From NCBI GenBank assembly GCA_001599815.1, contig BCIA01000005.1, positions 4,720,472 through 4,784,471 of the forward strand: a DNA stretch of 64,000 bases, in the 5' to 3' direction. Under the pieces are notes generated by a model, which was not told the DNA's origin, did no database searches, and saw only the letters and a program-made list of their open reading frames with translations. The stretch's first letter is position 1; each line of letters opens with the position of its first letter. Positions 12,301 to 23,436 of the stretch are shown here, piece by piece. This DNA is from Furcasterigmium furcatum (lineage: Eukaryota > Ascomycota > Sordariomycetes > Glomerellales > Plectosphaerellaceae). A program made the position numbers and the translations under genes.

Positions 12301-13822
12301 ATGGAAGGCATCTACAACAACGGAGGTGGCAACCCCTCCAACGGCGCCAATGGTGATGGCTACGGCGGTACTCCCGTCACTGGCGGCATGCCCTCTTTCC
12401 CTGGCGGCAACGGCGGCCAGATGACCGACCCTGGCTCTGCTTCCGGCGCCCCTGGTGGCGAGGGCAGCAAGACCACCCTCTGGTAGGTTTCTGGTACCCC
12501 AGGCCCCCACCGTTTCGAGGCAGATCTGACGGGATACATTGCAGGATGGGCGAACTCGAGCCCTGGATGGACGAGAACTTTGTGAAGGGCGTCTTCCTCA
12601 CCGCGACTACGGAGCAAGTCAATGTTAAGGTCATCCGTGACAAGAATTCCGGGTAAGTGCACACTCCGGCCAGCTGCAACGTCCCCCTTGAACGGTCTTT
12701 GCTAATAATGATACAGCAATGCCGGCTACTGCTTCGTCGAATTCGCGTCGACTGAGGCCGCCTCCAAGGCTCTCGGCCTGAACGGAACCCCTGTTCCCAA
12801 CTCCGCCCGCATGTTCAAGCTCAACTGGGCCTCCGGTGGCGGTATCAACGATCGCCGGTAAGAGGCCCCATCAACCCCTCGCCCCCGAAATGGTGACTAA
12901 TTGAATTTTCTAGCGACGACCGTGGTCCTGAGTTCTCTATCTTCGTCGGCGATCTTGGCCCCGAGGTCAACGAGTTTGTGCTGGTTTCCCTGTTCCAGGC
13001 CCGCTTCCCGAGCTGCAAGTCAGCTAAGATCATGACCGATGCTGTCACTGGCCAGTCCCGTGGCTACGGTTTCGTTCGCTTCGCCGACGAACAGGACCAG
13101 CAACGCGCCCTCGTCGAAATGCAGGGAGTCTATTGTGGAAACCGCCCCATGCGCATCTCGACCGCCACCCCCAAGAATCGGTAAGCATCCTCAGCAGTGA
13201 CTGGGTGCGCATCGTCGACTAACACACTCCTTCCAGCAACCATGGTCCCTATGGCGGCCCTCCTGGCGGCCCCAACATGCCTCCTGCCATGCACCCCCAG
13301 CAGCAGCAGCAGCAGGGCTTCTACGGCATGCCTGCCGCCCCCCACTTCAACCAGGGCTACGGCGCTGCTCCTTACCAGCAGCAGATGAACCAGTTCACCG
13401 ATCCCAACAACACCACGGTTTTCGTCGGCGGCCTCTCTGGCTACGTGACTGAAGACGAGCTCCGCAGCTTCTTCCAGGGTTTCGGCGAGATAACTTACGT
13501 CAAGATCCCGCCTGGCAAGGGCTGCGGTTTCGTCCAGTTCGTCCACCGCCACGCCGCTGAGATGGCCATCAACCAGATGCAGGGATATCCCATCGGAAAC
13601 TCCCGCGTCCGTCTTTCCTGGGGTCGTTCTCAGAACAACTCGGGTGTCGGCACCCCTTACCGCCCGGCTCCCCCTCCCCCTCACTACTTCGGACCTGGCG
13701 GCCCTGGTGGTCCTGGCGGTCCCGGCGGCCCTGGCTACGGCCCTCCCTTCGGAGGCCCCGGTCCCCAGGGTCCCCCGGTCATGCCCCCCGGCGCCGGCGG
13801 TCCTCCCGGCCCCGCTCAGTGA
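12301..13822 (+). CDS. Three-RRM RNA-binding protein, Csx1/Nam8 type
   Basis: Predicted 427-residue mRNA-binding protein resembling fission yeast Csx1 and budding yeast Nam8/Ngr1, which act in splicing or mRNA stability control. Exons: 12301-12482, 12545-12652, 12717-12857, 12914-13180 and 13237-13822; introns are 56-64 nt and the frame is kept across all four. RRM1 begins near residue 57 (TTLWMGELEPW) and contains GYCFVEF. RRM2, near 148-230, has IFVGDL and RGYGFVRF. RRM3, near 292-365, has VFVGGL and GCGFVQF. The N-terminus is Gly/Asn-rich, a Gln run (HPQQQQQQ) lies between RRM2 and RRM3, and the C-terminus is a Gly-Pro-rich tail. Three introns sit just before or inside RRM domains. The domain order is clear; the exact orthologue is inferred. 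Confidence 0.9.
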
Positions 13823-14855
13823 GGCACTCGTCATGACCTTTGCTCCCGACATGTTTTCTCGACGTGATGAGCAGGCGCAGGGCGGACGGAATGGTTTTGT
13901 TTGCGGAGGAATTGCAGCCTCTTAAAGGCGGGTCAGGTTGGCACCGGCAATGCACATCAGACGCGACTCGTTACTTGCTTCTGGTTTCCAGCTGCCTTTG
14001 ATCGGCATTCAATGGTCTTGTCTTGTTTGTGATTCACTCGTTGCTTCCGCATGCCATTACTCGTTGCTCCATGGCCTGATTATAATGTCTGTCTCTTCTT
14101 AACGACAGGATATACCCCTTGCGTCATCCCCATACAGATACCCAGCATAGGCCTGTACTGTACAGGCCAGCGGAGAATACCCGGTCTACAAGATCCAGTT
14201 TCGTGGTGGCGGCGGTGGTTGCAGGCACTCCTTTCATGTCTCGGTGTTTACCGAGGCCGGAGGATCTGGGAGCGAACCTGGTGTTTAGGGCGGCACAGGC
14301 GATGGGCTGGCTGCCTTGGTTTGCGCAGCATTAAAAATACGCTATAGTTGATTGTTTGAAGAAAACTCGGGAGTGTTTTTGGTCAGAGTTGTCTCGTTGG
14401 TGTCACTTTCTACGCTACTCTTCAGTTGATTCGGTTGAATCGGTTTGCAAAGACCAGCAGCGCTGCTGTGGATGTACCGAGTGTGCGTGGTGAAGACAAA
14501 TGGCTAAAAGATACCAGGAGTGAGCTGTCGGAGCGTCACGATGGCGGATGGGCGGGCGAGCGGGCGAGCATCCCGAAGACAGCGCCTCTTCAGCGGTACC
14601 TTGATGGATTGGATGGGTGCCTTTGGTGACTGATGCAGCAGGGCGCAACCAGGATAAGGGTGGCCTCATCCAACATCGCCCGGAACTGACTTTTCATGAG
14701 GCGTGCCACAATGGCGCTGGATGCCCCTGAACAAGGCGGCCTCGGAGGCGCAGGGGCGAGAATCACGCAACGTTTCGAACACATCCTGCTGTCCAGCCAC
14801 GAAAACATGATCTTTTTTGACACGTCTACTTATGTACAGGGTTCTCGCTTCAGAT
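13823..14855. other. 3' region between converging genes
   Basis: No gene is supported between the stop of the RNA-binding protein gene and the stop of the polygalacturonase gene. The left part is probably 3' UTR; a perfect 9-bp inverted repeat lies at 14150-14168. Confidence 0.5.
14150..14168 (+). repeat. Perfect inverted repeat (9-bp arms, 1-nt centre)
   Basis: The arms GGCCTGTAC and GTACAGGCC are exact reverse complements separated by a single T. It lies about 330 nt after the stop of the three-RRM gene, so it could form a hairpin in the 3' UTR or act as a symmetric protein site. Confidence 0.6.
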
Positions 14856-16695
14856 CTACTCGTCGCAGTCATCGTCGTCATCGTCGTCATCGTCCTCATC
14901 GTCGTCGCCGGGGTAGTACGAGAGCGGGTGGAACGCGTCCTTCTTGCCCTCGATGCTGCCGGAGCCCCAGGGGTCGGTGTCGATGGGCAGGATGGGCGTG
15001 ACGCACTTCGCGGCGAGGGCGGCCTTCGCCTCGGGGCTGTCGATGGAGACGCAGGGGACGCCGATGTCGTTCTCGACGCCGTCGCAGATGACGACGGGGT
15101 CGCCGCCGCAGGGCGTGTCGACGTGGAAGTCGGCGAGGGTGATGTTCGCGCAGACGGCGGCCTCGTTGGTGGAGCAGGCGAGGCGGGCGACGGCGTTGCC
15201 GTAGACGCCGGAGGTGGTGCCGGTGAAGTTCTCGAAGCGGATGTTGGTGATGTTCATGTGGGAGGGGAACTTGTTGCACTCCTCGGTGGTCTTGTTGAAG
15301 TAGCACGAGTCGAGGAAGATGCCGTAGTCCATGCGGGCGACCCAGAAGTTCCTGCGAGGTGAGATGTTAGCATAAATCTAGGATTGTCCAGATCAGCTGA
15401 GCAGCTCACTTGAAGGTGACGTTGTTGACGAAGCCGGTGCCGGTGGAGTTGCCGGCCCAGACCTTGATGCGGGCGCCGGAGTACTGCGGTCTGTCAGAGG
15501 AAGTCATGTTGCAGGAGTTCTCAAGGGTACTCACGTCGCCGTTCATCATCCAGACGTTCTCAATGTGGACATCGTGGACGTTAGAGACCTCGCCCTGGTA
15601 CTGACCAAGAGAGCCCATGGACTGGAGTGAAGACAGGTTAGCTGCGGTCGTAACAATGCAAGACAGATAATCAGTCACACACCTGTCCGTGGGTGCCGTT
15701 GCAGTACATGGTGTTGACGTAGAGGTCGGAGCTATTGGGCTTGGGCGAGAAGCAGTCGTCGTCGATGTTGACCCAGACGCGCTCGATGTGGACGGTGGAG
15801 GTGTTCATGGTGTTCATGAAGTCGGTGTTCTTGGGGATGATGCTGCCGTTGTTGGAGAGGGCTGTGGCGATGACGTCGGTGTAGCGGACGTTCTTGGAGC
15901 TGACGATGAAGTTGTTCCAACAGGGAGAGTCCTTCAGGTGGATGCCCGAGATATCGAGGTTGGTGGTGTTCTCGGCGTAGAAGAGGATGGGGCGGTAGTA
16001 CTTGTTGTCGGGGTTGAGGATCCTGGGAGAGGTCAGACTTGGGGTGCTTGTGAGGGAGGGAGTCTGGGTGACTTACGAGCCCGTGCCGGCCTCGAACTCG
16101 TTCCACCAGCGTTGGCTGTGATATTTCTCGTCAGTTGAAGCTATCGCAGGTCGGATGGAGGTGGCGCATACCCCTGGCCCTCGATGACGCCCTCGCCGTA
16201 GATCTTGATGTCTTCGCCGCCCCATTTCCAGAACATGATGGACTTCTGGAAGGGGTGGTACCAAGCATTTTCTTGCCAGTACTCGACGTCGTCGGTGAAC
16301 TACAGGGGAGGTCAGAACCAAGTTGAAGAGAACGACACGGTTGGAGGACAAAAACTGACCTTGATCTCGCCCTCGAGGTGGACGTGGATGTTGTTCAGGC
16401 CGGTAAGGTCAAGGGCCTTTCCGATAACAAAGGTCTCGCCCTTGGGGAGGTAGAGGGTGCCGCCGTTGTTGGCCTCGCGGATGCCCTTCTCGAACTCCTC
16501 GGAGATATCATCCTCGTCGTTCTCGGAGGCACGGATGGTGATGGTCCTGCGGCACTTGTCCTTGGGGGGAGACTCGTAGGCGTGCTTGTCGCGGAACTCG
16601 AGCACGTTCCGGGGCACGCCCGGGGGCAGAGACACGGCCTGGACGGCGGTGGTGGCCGCGGCGGCGACAAAGGTGAGGACCTGGGAGAAGCGCAT
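14856..16695 (-). CDS. Secreted exo-polygalacturonase-like glycoside hydrolase (GH28)
   Basis: Predicted 499-residue secreted pectin-degrading enzyme that would cleave terminal galacturonic acid residues from polygalacturonate. Seven exons: 16695-16360, 16299-16172, 16115-16077, 16022-15683, 15621-15535, 15483-15410 and 15351-14856. The ATG at 16695 opens a signal peptide (MRFSQVLTFVAAAATTAVQA). GH28 signatures: the Asp pair in VNIDDDCFSPKPNS, the His motif in CNGTHGQSMGSLGQY and the RIK motif in GARIKVWAG. The wording around these motifs fits exo- rather than endo-acting enzymes. Several Asn-X-Ser/Thr sites suit secretion. Oddities: the C-terminus ends in a run of Asp/Glu from a triplet microsatellite, and intron 5 (15534-15484, 51 nt) is a multiple of three with an open frame. 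Confidence 0.9.
14861..14908 (-). repeat. GTC/ATC triplet microsatellite encoding the acidic tail
   Basis: Imperfect repeats of GTCATC/GTCGTC on the plus strand translate on the minus strand to the Asp/Glu-rich C-terminus of the exo-polygalacturonase. Confidence 0.8.
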
Positions 16696-18986
16696 GGTGA
16701 CAAGCTTGAGAGTGATCGTCAAAGGTTAACGGCGGCGCCTTGCTGGGATCCTTCAAAGCAGACCTGGAGCTCTTCGACGCGGGCCTGAAGCTCTTTTATC
16801 TCCTCCCAGAGCTCGAGGCAGATCACTTACTCGCAGCTCGCCAGCAGTCCGGACTAATACCCTAAGGTCCCATCCCACGACGTCAGTCCTTCCGGACGGA
16901 GCCAGGGGAGCTTAATTTTCCATCGCTCTCAGTCCGCCATTGCAGCTGCGCCCCATCTTTACAACCAGAGATCCATTGAGTCCGCCGTGGATCGTCCATA
17001 GCTCCTGCGGGCCACGACCCGGGAGCTGTCGAGCTGTCGTTGTTGTGGGACAGCTGCGGTCCTCGGAGCCGTGCCCAGGATGTTTGGAGGGGTTCTCTCC
17101 GGGGTCCGGAAAAGCGCTGAAGTGCCGATTGGGCGGCCAAGAGGCGGGGTGAGAGTTCTCTTGAGCCTGGGGAATCGGGGATGGAGGCATCTGTGGGGAT
17201 TGATGCAGGAATCAGCGGGATATAGCTCCACGCGGACGTCCTAGGGCGAGGGAGCGGACTCGAGGCCAGCAGGGCTTCTTGGGGGTTATTGGTGGGATAT
17301 TGGCAGCTCGACATGTCCGCCTCCTGGCTCCTTGGACCCTGTCGACGATGGCGGGGAATGCGACTCAAGAAGCTCTAGTCGAGTCTCGGCCAGTGTGAAG
17401 CCGTTGTGATATCCGAGGGCCAAGGACCCTACCAAGCAAACCAAGACGGTTGATGACGGGCGGCGCACGTTTAAGCTGTGGCGTTCGCCAGGTGCCGAAC
17501 TTGTAGGCTCTGGGTGGTCGGCGGCGCAGGAACCAGGCATGGCTGGGCACGGCGGCGGTGGCTTATGCGAGTCATCCAGCAAGCCCTTCTTTTCTTCCGA
17601 AGTCATGGCGGATGTCGGGCGGACTGGGCGCTGCCGGGACTCCTCGTGTACGTATATTGCTGGGGCCGACAAGATGGAGGATCATGATTCCGCCAGTGCG
17701 CATTGTGGGCGGAGGGAGACCAAGACACACGGGCATGTGCCGAGGGGCAGGACAGAGTGAGTCTGGCAGGAAATCCGTTTGATGATGGTGGCATGGAATC
17801 GACTGGCATGGACTAATGATGGAGCTTCGTCTGGGGGAACACCATGGCTACCACCCACACCTCCTCCCCCTCCGCGATGATCTGCGCCAGGAGAGACTCC
17901 GACTCGTGTCAGGGCTCAGCGGTGCGTCCCAAGAGCCCGGAACCGAGTGTCTCGAGTCAGAGGGAACAAACAGTGTGTGTCAAAATGACTTTCGAGGCCT
18001 TCCCCAATGCTTCACCGCGTCAGAAAGATGGGCGCGGTGCACTTGGGAGACCGTGATATCAGCTTTCTTCTACCTCTCAAAGGTGATTGTCACGTCCTGC
18101 TGGCAATCCTCTCTCGCATGCGTTGGGAGTTTCTCCGTCGGTCTCTTAGATCGCGTCGAAAAAGAAACAGAGCAGCTAAAAAAGACCTGAAGCGAGCCGT
18201 ATCCGAGTGGCCGGACACTGTCCGGAATCCTTGTCTCCTTTTCCGTCCTCCCTCACTTCCAAGGCCTTATAAGCTTAAGTGCAGCCCGGCCCTGAACAAG
18301 CGGCTCGTTGGTTCCCGCCAGCGGCGCCCCTCGCACATGGGCCTTTAGGGGGATGCTTATCCTGTGGAATTGCGATCGGCTGACGATGGCTGACTCGGAG
18401 CTCTCTCGTTCTGTCTTCATGTGCTCCCTTGAGTCCAACAGACGGGGTCTCTTCGTCCCATCTCCCGAGGACTAGAAGCTGTATCAAGTTGAAGCACCCA
18501 GTCCACTCTCCAAGAACTTGAAGCATCCATATGCCACCAACCTCGTGTTGCCCAGGTAGATCTCAAGCCCCCCCTGAACCAACCGGCTCATCCCGGCCAT
18601 CAAACAGGCTCCCAGTAGCAGACCAGACAGGGGGGCCGATGCAGCAATGTGGCACGGGCTGTCTTGGTGTGGATGCTAAGCATTTTTGCCAACCCATCAT
18701 TGGTTTTAAGGCCAAGCTATCTGGGTGTTCGGCATCCAGGCCTCTCTCGTCAGCGGACTTCCTCCAGGCACCCGCGTTATCGTATTACAACAGGATGGTC
18801 CAGCCAATGCACATCGCATGGCTGTGCTGCTGCAGCGAGTGCTGGACAGCCGACCCCTGTTCACAATGTCGAATTGCACTTCCGTTGTTCGTATAGAAGG
18901 GCTGAGGCCCCTGGAGGCCGTCGCGCTGCGTGGTGATGTCTCGATGCTCACATATCACACTGCCTTGTCGCGATGAATGTGACAAC
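16696..18986. promoter_or_regulatory. Divergent intergenic region between polygalacturonase and GT8 genes
   Basis: A 2.3 kb stretch with no supportable gene. The right-hand side of the minus-strand polygalacturonase gene (16.7-17.3 kb) should hold its promoter. A TTATAAG element sits at 18268-18274, 0.7 kb before the GT8 start, and could be a distant TATA box. Open frames here begin with non-ATG codons and carry no recognisable motif. Confidence 0.4.
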
Positions 18987-20009
18987 ATGGCCAAGCCCAT
19001 CGCGAGACGCCTGGGTTTCCGACACATCCTCCTCTTCGCCCTGACGTGCACCGTCGCCTGGATCTACCTGCCCGGTCTCCTGCTCACCCCTGCGCCGGAT
19101 CCCGACTATGGCGTTATCCCCGCGACGACGGGTGCGTCCCGCCTCGCGATCGCGACGTTCCTCAGCGGCGACCCGAGCATCGCAGACACGAACGACGACT
19201 ACTTCCGGGCCGCTCGTCTCATGACGTATCAGCTGCGCCATGCGCCGGCGACGCGCTCGCGGAGCGACATATCATTCATCATCCTCGTCACCTCGGAGGT
19301 GCCCTCGTGGAAGCGGAAGCAGCTGAGCAAGGACGGCGCCACGGTCATCGAGGCCGAGGACGTGCCCCTGAGCTGGTGGATCGGCACGGGCGTCACGAGG
19401 TGGAGGGACCAGTTCACGAAGCTGCGGCTGCTGCAGATGACCGAGTACGAGCGCATCCTCTTCGTCGACGCCGACACGCTCATCGCGAAGCCGCTGGACG
19501 GCGTCTTCGACGAGCCCGCGGTGCGCGAGCCGCCCAAGTCGATGCTCGCGGAGCGCCGGCGCGAGGTCCGCTGGGACGAGGCCAAGATGCCGGCGACGTA
19601 CGTCTTCGGCGCGCGGTCGGACAACCAGTTCCTCGGGGGGCGGGCGCACGCGTTCCCGCCGGGGCACACGCGCGGCTTCACGGCCGGGTTCTGGGTCGCG
19701 GCGCCGTCGCTCGAGCTGTACGACTATCTCATGTCGGTCATGGCGCACTTCCGCCGGTTCGACCCGCACACGATGGAGCAGAGCTTGCTCAACTACGCCT
19801 TCCGCCGCGAGGGGGCGATGCCCTGGACGGAGCTGGACGCGAAATGGAGCGCGACGTGGCCGAACGGGGGCGATCTCGACGCGGGGGTGGCATCGCTGCA
19901 CGAGAAGTTCTGGAAGACGGGGCCCAAGGCGCTGAGGAAGTTGTACTATGAGAAGAGGCAGGAGGCGGAGGACTTTTTCGACAAGCGGGAGAAGAAGGAG
20001 GAGGAATAG
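18987..20009 (+). CDS. Type II membrane glycosyltransferase, GT8 family
   Basis: Predicted 340-residue Golgi/ER-type glycosyltransferase using a nucleotide sugar. The start is the ATG at 18987 (ACAACATGG): a basic stretch (AKPIARRLGFR) is followed by a signal anchor at about residues 12-33 (ILLFALTCTVAWIYLPGLLL). An earlier in-frame ATG at 18930 would add 19 residues before the anchor and is less likely. The catalytic domain starts near residue 52 (RLAIATFLSG) and the metal-binding DXD is DAD at residues 161-163 in RILFVDADTLIAKPLDG. A later FTAGFWVAAPSLELYDYL resembles the acceptor-side motif of GT8 and glycogenin-like proteins. Single exon, ending in an Asp/Glu/Lys-rich tail. The exact sugar and acceptor cannot be read from the sequence. 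Confidence 0.82.
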   Translation: MAKPIARRLGFRHILLFALTCTVAWIYLPGLLLTPAPDPDYGVIPATTGASRLAIATFLSGDPSIADTNDDYFRAARLMTYQLRHAPATRSRSDISFIILVTSEVPSWKRKQLSKDGATVIEAEDVPLSWWIGTGVTRWRDQFTKLRLLQMTEYERILFVDADTLIAKPLDGVFDEPAVREPPKSMLAERRREVRWDEAKMPATYVFGARSDNQFLGGRAHAFPPGHTRGFTAGFWVAAPSLELYDYLMSVMAHFRRFDPHTMEQSLLNYAFRREGAMPWTELDAKWSATWPNGGDLDAGVASLHEKFWKTGPKALRKLYYEKRQEAEDFFDKREKKEEE

Positions 20010-20371
20010 GATGTTTCGTTGCGTTCAGGTGTGCGATGCGATGCGCCATGTAGATAGATACCCGTCGAGGCCTCGTAGGAATTCAACAGTGAGACAAGAA
20101 TACAAGAAGACAAGTCGCACCGCCAGGGACGTGCGCTGTACGCGCTTAATAACACAGGTGTCTGTCTTGGGATGGCGGCGGGCGCTCTCAGCCTTCGGAC
20201 TCGGACTTGGCTAGTGTCCAGGTTGCCAGATTTCATCAGCTTACATGGGAGGATCAGGGACACTACAAAGACCCCGCAACGGGCCCGCGACGTGAGCCTG
20301 ACAGCTTTTTCACCTTGGACAACTCTTCTCAGTCCTAGCTAGACATACCTGCGCCGTCCGGCTTCGTTGCG
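20010..20371. promoter_or_regulatory. Intergenic spacer upstream of the monooxygenase gene
   Basis: 362 nt holding the GT8 3' UTR and the promoter of the next gene. No clear TATA box or other element was recognised. Confidence 0.35.
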
Positions 20372-22259
20372 ATGGCAGTGACTGTAGCCGTGGTCGGTCT
20401 CGGTGAGTCTCACTCAGTTCGGCCGGAGGTACTTGAGCTCTTGGCGACGGGCACTAATCATGATCGCAGGCACCCTCGGCCTCGTTGCGGTCAAGGATCT
20501 CGCGGAGGAGGGATTCGAGGTCACCGGGTTCGACTGCAACGACCACATCGGAGGCCTGTGGCAATATACGCCCGAGGACAAGACGTCCGTGTTACCCAGT
20601 GCGTCATGAACAACATAGGCTCTCGACGGCGAAGTGGCCATGCTCACACGACCTTGCAGCCACCGTACCCAACATCTCGACGGAGAGAGTGAGTGTGGCG
20701 CCTCCCTCGCCACGGCGATTCTGTTCAGAGAGAGATTGACCCATGGCGCAGGGAAGCTTTACCGACTTTCCGTTTCCTGGAGGGACCACCAGCTATCCTT
20801 CCGCCCACGACATCGTCAAGTACCTCGAAGCGTACGTCGAGCACTTCGGCTTCGCATCCAGTCTGCGGCTGAAGACATCGGTCAAGCTCGTGTCTCGCGA
20901 CGAGGAGCGCAAGCAGTGGAGGCTGGACTTTGACAATGCCGAGACGCAGTTCTTCGACAAGGTCGTCATGGCCACGGGCATGTGCCAGAAACCGTACATC
21001 CCGACCGTGGACTCGATCGGGCTCTTCGAGGGAGAGGTGCTGCACTCGAGCGCTTACAAGAGGTTTGTCATAGACACCCGCGTATTACTTCTCGTCTGCC
21101 TGAGTGTATTTCGACTGACCTGACTGGCCCGCGACAGACCAGAGGAGTTCAAGGGTAAACGCGTACTCGCTGTCGGACTTGGCAACACGGGCGCAGACAC
21201 GGCGACGTCTCTCATTCCGCACGCCAGCGAGATCTACCTCTCGTACAAGCACGGCGCCTACATTGTGAGTTTCCCTAAGTTCCTCGCATTGTTAAGACGC
21301 ACCAGCTCACCGCGACTCTCACGGTTCAGCTGCCCAGGAACATCAACGGGAGCCCCGGCGACCATGCCATAACCATGCGCAAGTCCTTCATGCAGGGCTG
21401 GTTCGAGACCTACAGCCCCAAAACCGGCGAGTTCCTCATGGCCTCCGTCATCAAGAAGATGCAGCGGGACGCCTTCACCCTACGCCCCGAGTGGAAGATC
21501 AGCCCCGCGCCCTCGCTGAACCACACGCCCCCCATCGTCTCCGACACCATCATCGACGCCCTCGAGCACGGCCACGTCCAGCCCGTCCCCGGCATCAGGG
21601 CCTTCCCCGGCGGCAAGGCCGTTGAGCTCGACGACGGCACCACCATCACCGTCGACGCCGTCATCTGGTGCACGGGTTACCAGCTAGACTTCAGCATCCT
21701 CGACCCGAGCGTCGACCCCACGCGCGACACGACGCCCGCGTGGAAGGCCGCCCCCGGGTCCAAGGGCAAGCCGCTCCCGCGTCTGTACCAGAACGTCTTC
21801 TCGCTGGACCACCCGGCCTCGCTGGCCTTCCTCGGGCCGGCGTTCTTCCTCAACAGCGCCATGCCGACGTACGACCTGGCGGCCATGGCGATCGCGCAGG
21901 TGTGGAAGGGGGCGTCGGCGCTGCCAGCACAGAAAGAGATGGAGGCGGCCGTGGACGAGCACCACGCGTGGCTGGCGGGCATGGCGCGCGAGGGGACGGT
22001 GATGCCCGGGTTGCTGCGGGAGCAGGCGTGGATCGCGTGGGCGAACGACGCGGCCGGGACGGGGGTGAACGAGAAGCTGGCCTGGACGGGGGAGGGGTGG
22101 CGGTTCTGGTGGAGCGACCGGGCGCTGTGCGGGATGCTCCTCGACGGGCTGTTCACGCCGTTTGTGTACCGGTTGTTCGATGGGAAGCGGAAGAAGTGGG
22201 AGGGGGCGAGGGAGCAGATCCTCAAGGTGAACAGGAGGGTCAAGGGAGTGAGGCCGTAG
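20372..22259 (+). CDS. Flavin-containing monooxygenase (FMO-like)
   Basis: Predicted 518-residue FAD- and NADPH-dependent monooxygenase that would oxygenate a soft nucleophile (N or S) in a small molecule. Exons: 20372-20402, 20470-20598, 20660-20688, 20752-21062, 21138-21264 and 21330-22259; all five introns are 61-75 nt and keep frame. The FAD-binding Rossmann motif is split by intron 1: VAVVGLG joined to TLGLVAVKDL. The FMO identifying motif is FEGEVLHSSAYK. The NADPH-binding glycine motif is VLAVGLGNTGADTA, and the C-terminal IWCTGYQLDF matches the conserved TGY segment. Exon 3 is only 29 nt, so automatic predictors may miss the N-terminus. The substrate is unknown; fungal relatives include secondary-metabolism enzymes, but no biosynthetic backbone gene is visible nearby. 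Confidence 0.88.
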
Positions 22260-22551
22260 AAGGGTCCTGGGCGGGAGGAAAGGATCTCCTTTGGGACTTT
22301 CCTCTTGGAGGATCGTCAACTCTGGTGGCATCAGCGGCTACTTGTACATCGGCTTGCTTTTCATGCCGTGTTAGTCTTTCATATCAGCCTGTCGTCTTGT
22401 CCACGAACTACATAACACATGATCGAGTCGATCACCTCACTCATACACCGGCAGCAGGCGCCACAGATAAGGCCTCGCGGCTCATGAACGAGATCTATTG
22501 GGGTATCAGCTCTAAAACAGGGCCAGACAGACGGGCAGACGCCCCCCTCGT

Positions 22552-22782
22552 CTAATGCTTCCTCCCCCAGCCGACGCGCTCGAGGAGCGAGTGGCCCCTC
22601 TCGCGGCGGACCTCGACCTCCATCTTCTTGACGGCCTCGAGGACGCTGAGGTGCTCCTTCTTGAGGGCCTCGAAGTCCTCCGAGAGCTGCTCGTGCCACG
22701 GGTAGAGCACGAAGATCTGGAAGCTCAGCGCGGACGTGGCCACGAGGAAGTTGGTGAGCGAGATGGCGCGGGTCACCCACAT
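22552..22782 (-). CDS. Small single-pass membrane protein, probably mitochondrial
   Basis: Predicted 76-residue protein from the ATG at 22782 to the stop at 22552. It starts with one hydrophobic segment (about residues 4-27, ending FQIFVLYPW), followed by a charged amphipathic helix likely to form a coiled coil (DFEALKKEHLSVLEAVKKM) and a basic C-terminus (RRERGHSLLERVGWGRKH). The hydrophobic segment followed by a coiled coil resembles small fungal mitochondrial inner-membrane or assembly factors. I cannot name the family. Convergent with the upstream monooxygenase gene. The frame is open further 5' but without ATG, so the chosen start is the only sensible one. Confidence 0.6.
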   Translation of the reverse strand: MWVTRAISLTNFLVATSALSFQIFVLYPWHEQLSEDFEALKKEHLSVLEAVKKMEVEVRRERGHSLLERVGWGRKH

Positions 22783-23436
22783 GGTGGCGGACGGTGCTGG
22801 AGGGTTCGTTCGGGTACTCTTCACGCTGTTGAGGGTGATGACGTTCTTGGCAGTTGGGCTGGGCACGGGGTCAGTTCCGCTCGGCCGGCGGGAGGGCAGC
22901 AGGCGACTCACGGTGAGAACTGGGCGCGATGGGTGTTCCGGGGAGGAAGCGAGCGCTGACAGAGGTGACGGGGACGAACAACGCTTGCTTGCCCCTCCCC
23001 TTCGATCTTCGACGAGAGTCGAAGACCGGATGTGTACCCGCGGGGGACTGTCACATTCTTGTACTCTGGGTTCTTCCCGGCCCCCCCTCGGCGAGTGCGT
23101 GCCTTGCTCCGATGAACAAAGAGGCTTCGGCCTGCCGTATGGTCGAAGGCCGGGTCGCGTGCATCAAAGTGGCGTGATATTGCCAGGTCCCTGTCCCTGG
23201 GGGTGGAGCCGGTTCGTGGGTTTACCATCACGCATTGAGATGGACAGGAATCGGGTTAGCGCCCTCGCCGCTCTTGCTTCAGCTTGACTCAGGCAAAGCT
23301 CAGCCACGGGGATTTATGCATGCTGTGCACAACGTCTAGAACAGTCCGCACATTTCGTAAGTACCTTATTGAGGCGGACTCGTACGTCCTCGTGACAATC
23401 CAGGAAGCTCGTTCCGACAGTATCCAAATAACTATC
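22783..23436. other. Intergenic region between two minus-strand genes
   Basis: 654 nt holding the promoter of the small membrane protein gene and the 3' UTR of the exopolyphosphatase-like gene. Nothing else recognised. Confidence 0.4.

Noticed and set aside
17286..17672. 128-codon minus-strand frame upstream of the polygalacturonase gene
   Set aside because: Opens with TTG rather than ATG and shows no motif.
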